Source: Pseudorhodoferax soli
GTDB lineage: Bacteria > Pseudomonadota > Gammaproteobacteria > Burkholderiales > Burkholderiaceae_C
Direction of reading: 5' to 3'
Length of the DNA stretch: 64,000 bases
NCBI RefSeq assembly: GCF_003337555.1
Contig: NZ_QPJK01000017.1
Span: 1-64,000, forward strand
Of this stretch, positions 63,407 to 64,000 are shown one piece after another. Positions within the stretch are counted from its first letter, which is position 1. Every line of letters begins with the position of its first letter. The position numbers and the translations under genes were made by a program. Below the pieces are notes generated by a model. That model was given only the letters and a program-made list of their open reading frames with translations. It searched no databases and was not told the origin of the DNA.

Positions 63407-64000
63407 TGCTCGCCTCCGCCTTGAATTTTTCCATGGACTGCGTGAAGCGGTCGAAGAGGTAGCCGATGTCGTGCGGGCCGGGCGATGCTTCCGGGTGGCC
63501 CTGGAAGCAGAAGGCCGGCCTGTCGGTGCGGGCCAGGCCCTGCAGCGTGCCGTCGAACAGGCTCACGTGCGTGGCGCGCAGATTGGCCGGCAACGTTTTC
63601 TCGTCGACTGCGAAGCCGTGGTTCTGGCTCGTGATGGACACGCGGCCGTTGTCCAGGTCTTTCACCGGGTGGTTGGCACCGTGGTGGCCGAACTTCATCT
63701 TGAAGGTCTTGGCGCCCGAGGCCAGGGCCATGATCTGGTGGCCGAGGCAAATGCCGAACGTCGGGATGCCGGTCTCGATCAGTTGGCGCGTGGCCTCGAT
63801 CGCGTAGTCGCAGGGCTCCGGGTCGCCAGGGCCGTTGGACAGGAAGATGCCATCGGGCTTGAGCTTGAGCACGTCGGCCGCGGGCGTCTGCGCCGGCACC
63901 ACCGTGATGCGCGCGCCGCGCTCGGCCAGCATGCGCAGGATGTTCTTCTTGACGCCGTAGTCGAAGGCGACGACATGGAACTTGGGCGTGATCTGCACGC
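63399..64000 (-). CDS. carA: Carbamoyl-phosphate synthase small subunit CarA, C-terminal part
   Basis: About 200 residues of the glutamine amidotransferase domain; the N-terminal part lies beyond the window. [18 protein letters not shown], the nucleophile loop [13 protein letters not shown] (Cys) and the His-Glu of [11 protein letters not shown] complete the catalytic triad. It supplies ammonia to CarB from glutamine. The gene overlaps carB at its stop. Confidence 0.97.

Overview
This window looks like chromosomal DNA of a high-GC betaproteobacterium, most probably a Burkholderiales member of the Comamonadaceae (Variovorax/Acidovorax/Ramlibacter-like). The reasons are the strong G/C third-position bias, the carA-carB / greA / DUF4149 / yhbY / rlmE / ftsH / folP / glmM neighbourhood, and an abundance of TTT (Bug), TRAP and polar amino-acid type ABC uptake genes. 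Genes are packed tightly, with many 4-base ATGA/GTGA overlaps and four convergent pairs that overlap at their stop codons. No rRNA, tRNA, CRISPR array, transposase or phage gene was seen. No gene-free stretch exceeds 300 bases; the largest are 12342-12627 (a palindromic repeat element) and 28431-28692 (a transporter remnant).

Layout. 1-10.9 kb: the end of a hybrid sensor kinase, a PQQ-type sugar dehydrogenase lipoprotein, a TonB siderophore receptor, a DUF2784 protein and an EamA exporter, then asmA-yihY and an orphan substrate-binding-like protein. 9.8-17.3 kb: a LacI regulator divergent from an operon of two ABC permeases, ATPase, periplasmic binding protein, VOC protein, RuBisCO-like protein (RLP) and DUF1537 acid-sugar kinase. 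This is the most interesting system in the window: an uptake plus catabolic operon built round an RLP that keeps the RuBisCO lysine/acid residues. 17.3-28.4 kb: small phosphatase, SDR, acidic protein, AMP-ligase, ZntB/CorA, CYTH-CHAD, two lipid-type glycosyltransferases, and an MFS/TetR divergon with clear operator-like repeats. 28.7-34.9 kb: an IclR regulator, with a perfect 15-base palindrome, divergent from a Bug protein, enoyl-CoA hydratase, ADP-forming acyl-CoA synthetase and MmgE/PrpD protein.

35.0-44.1 kb: a MalT/LuxR-type regulator followed by an FAD-dependent dehydrogenase, SDR, TIM-barrel isomerase/dehydratase and a complete TRAP transporter (DctPQM). The base composition of this block is visibly lower in GC than its neighbours (58% in a hand-counted line at 42001-42060 against 75% at 16561-16620), which suggests an acquired catabolic island. 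44.2-51.5 kb: a membrane protein, a class III aminotransferase divergent from a phosphatidylserine decarboxylase, a PAS chemoreceptor, a GNAT protein, and a metallophosphoesterase with an OlsB-like acyltransferase.

51.6-64.0 kb: core genes, mostly on the minus strand: carA (partial), carB, a Kdo-hydroxylase-like dioxygenase, greA, DUF4149, a class V aminotransferase, rlmE (divergent from yhbY), ftsH, folP and glmM. Two strong intrinsic terminators lie unusually close upstream of the greA and folP start codons. Gene starts were chosen by ribosome-binding site, overlap with the upstream gene and family length; alternatives are given where they matter.
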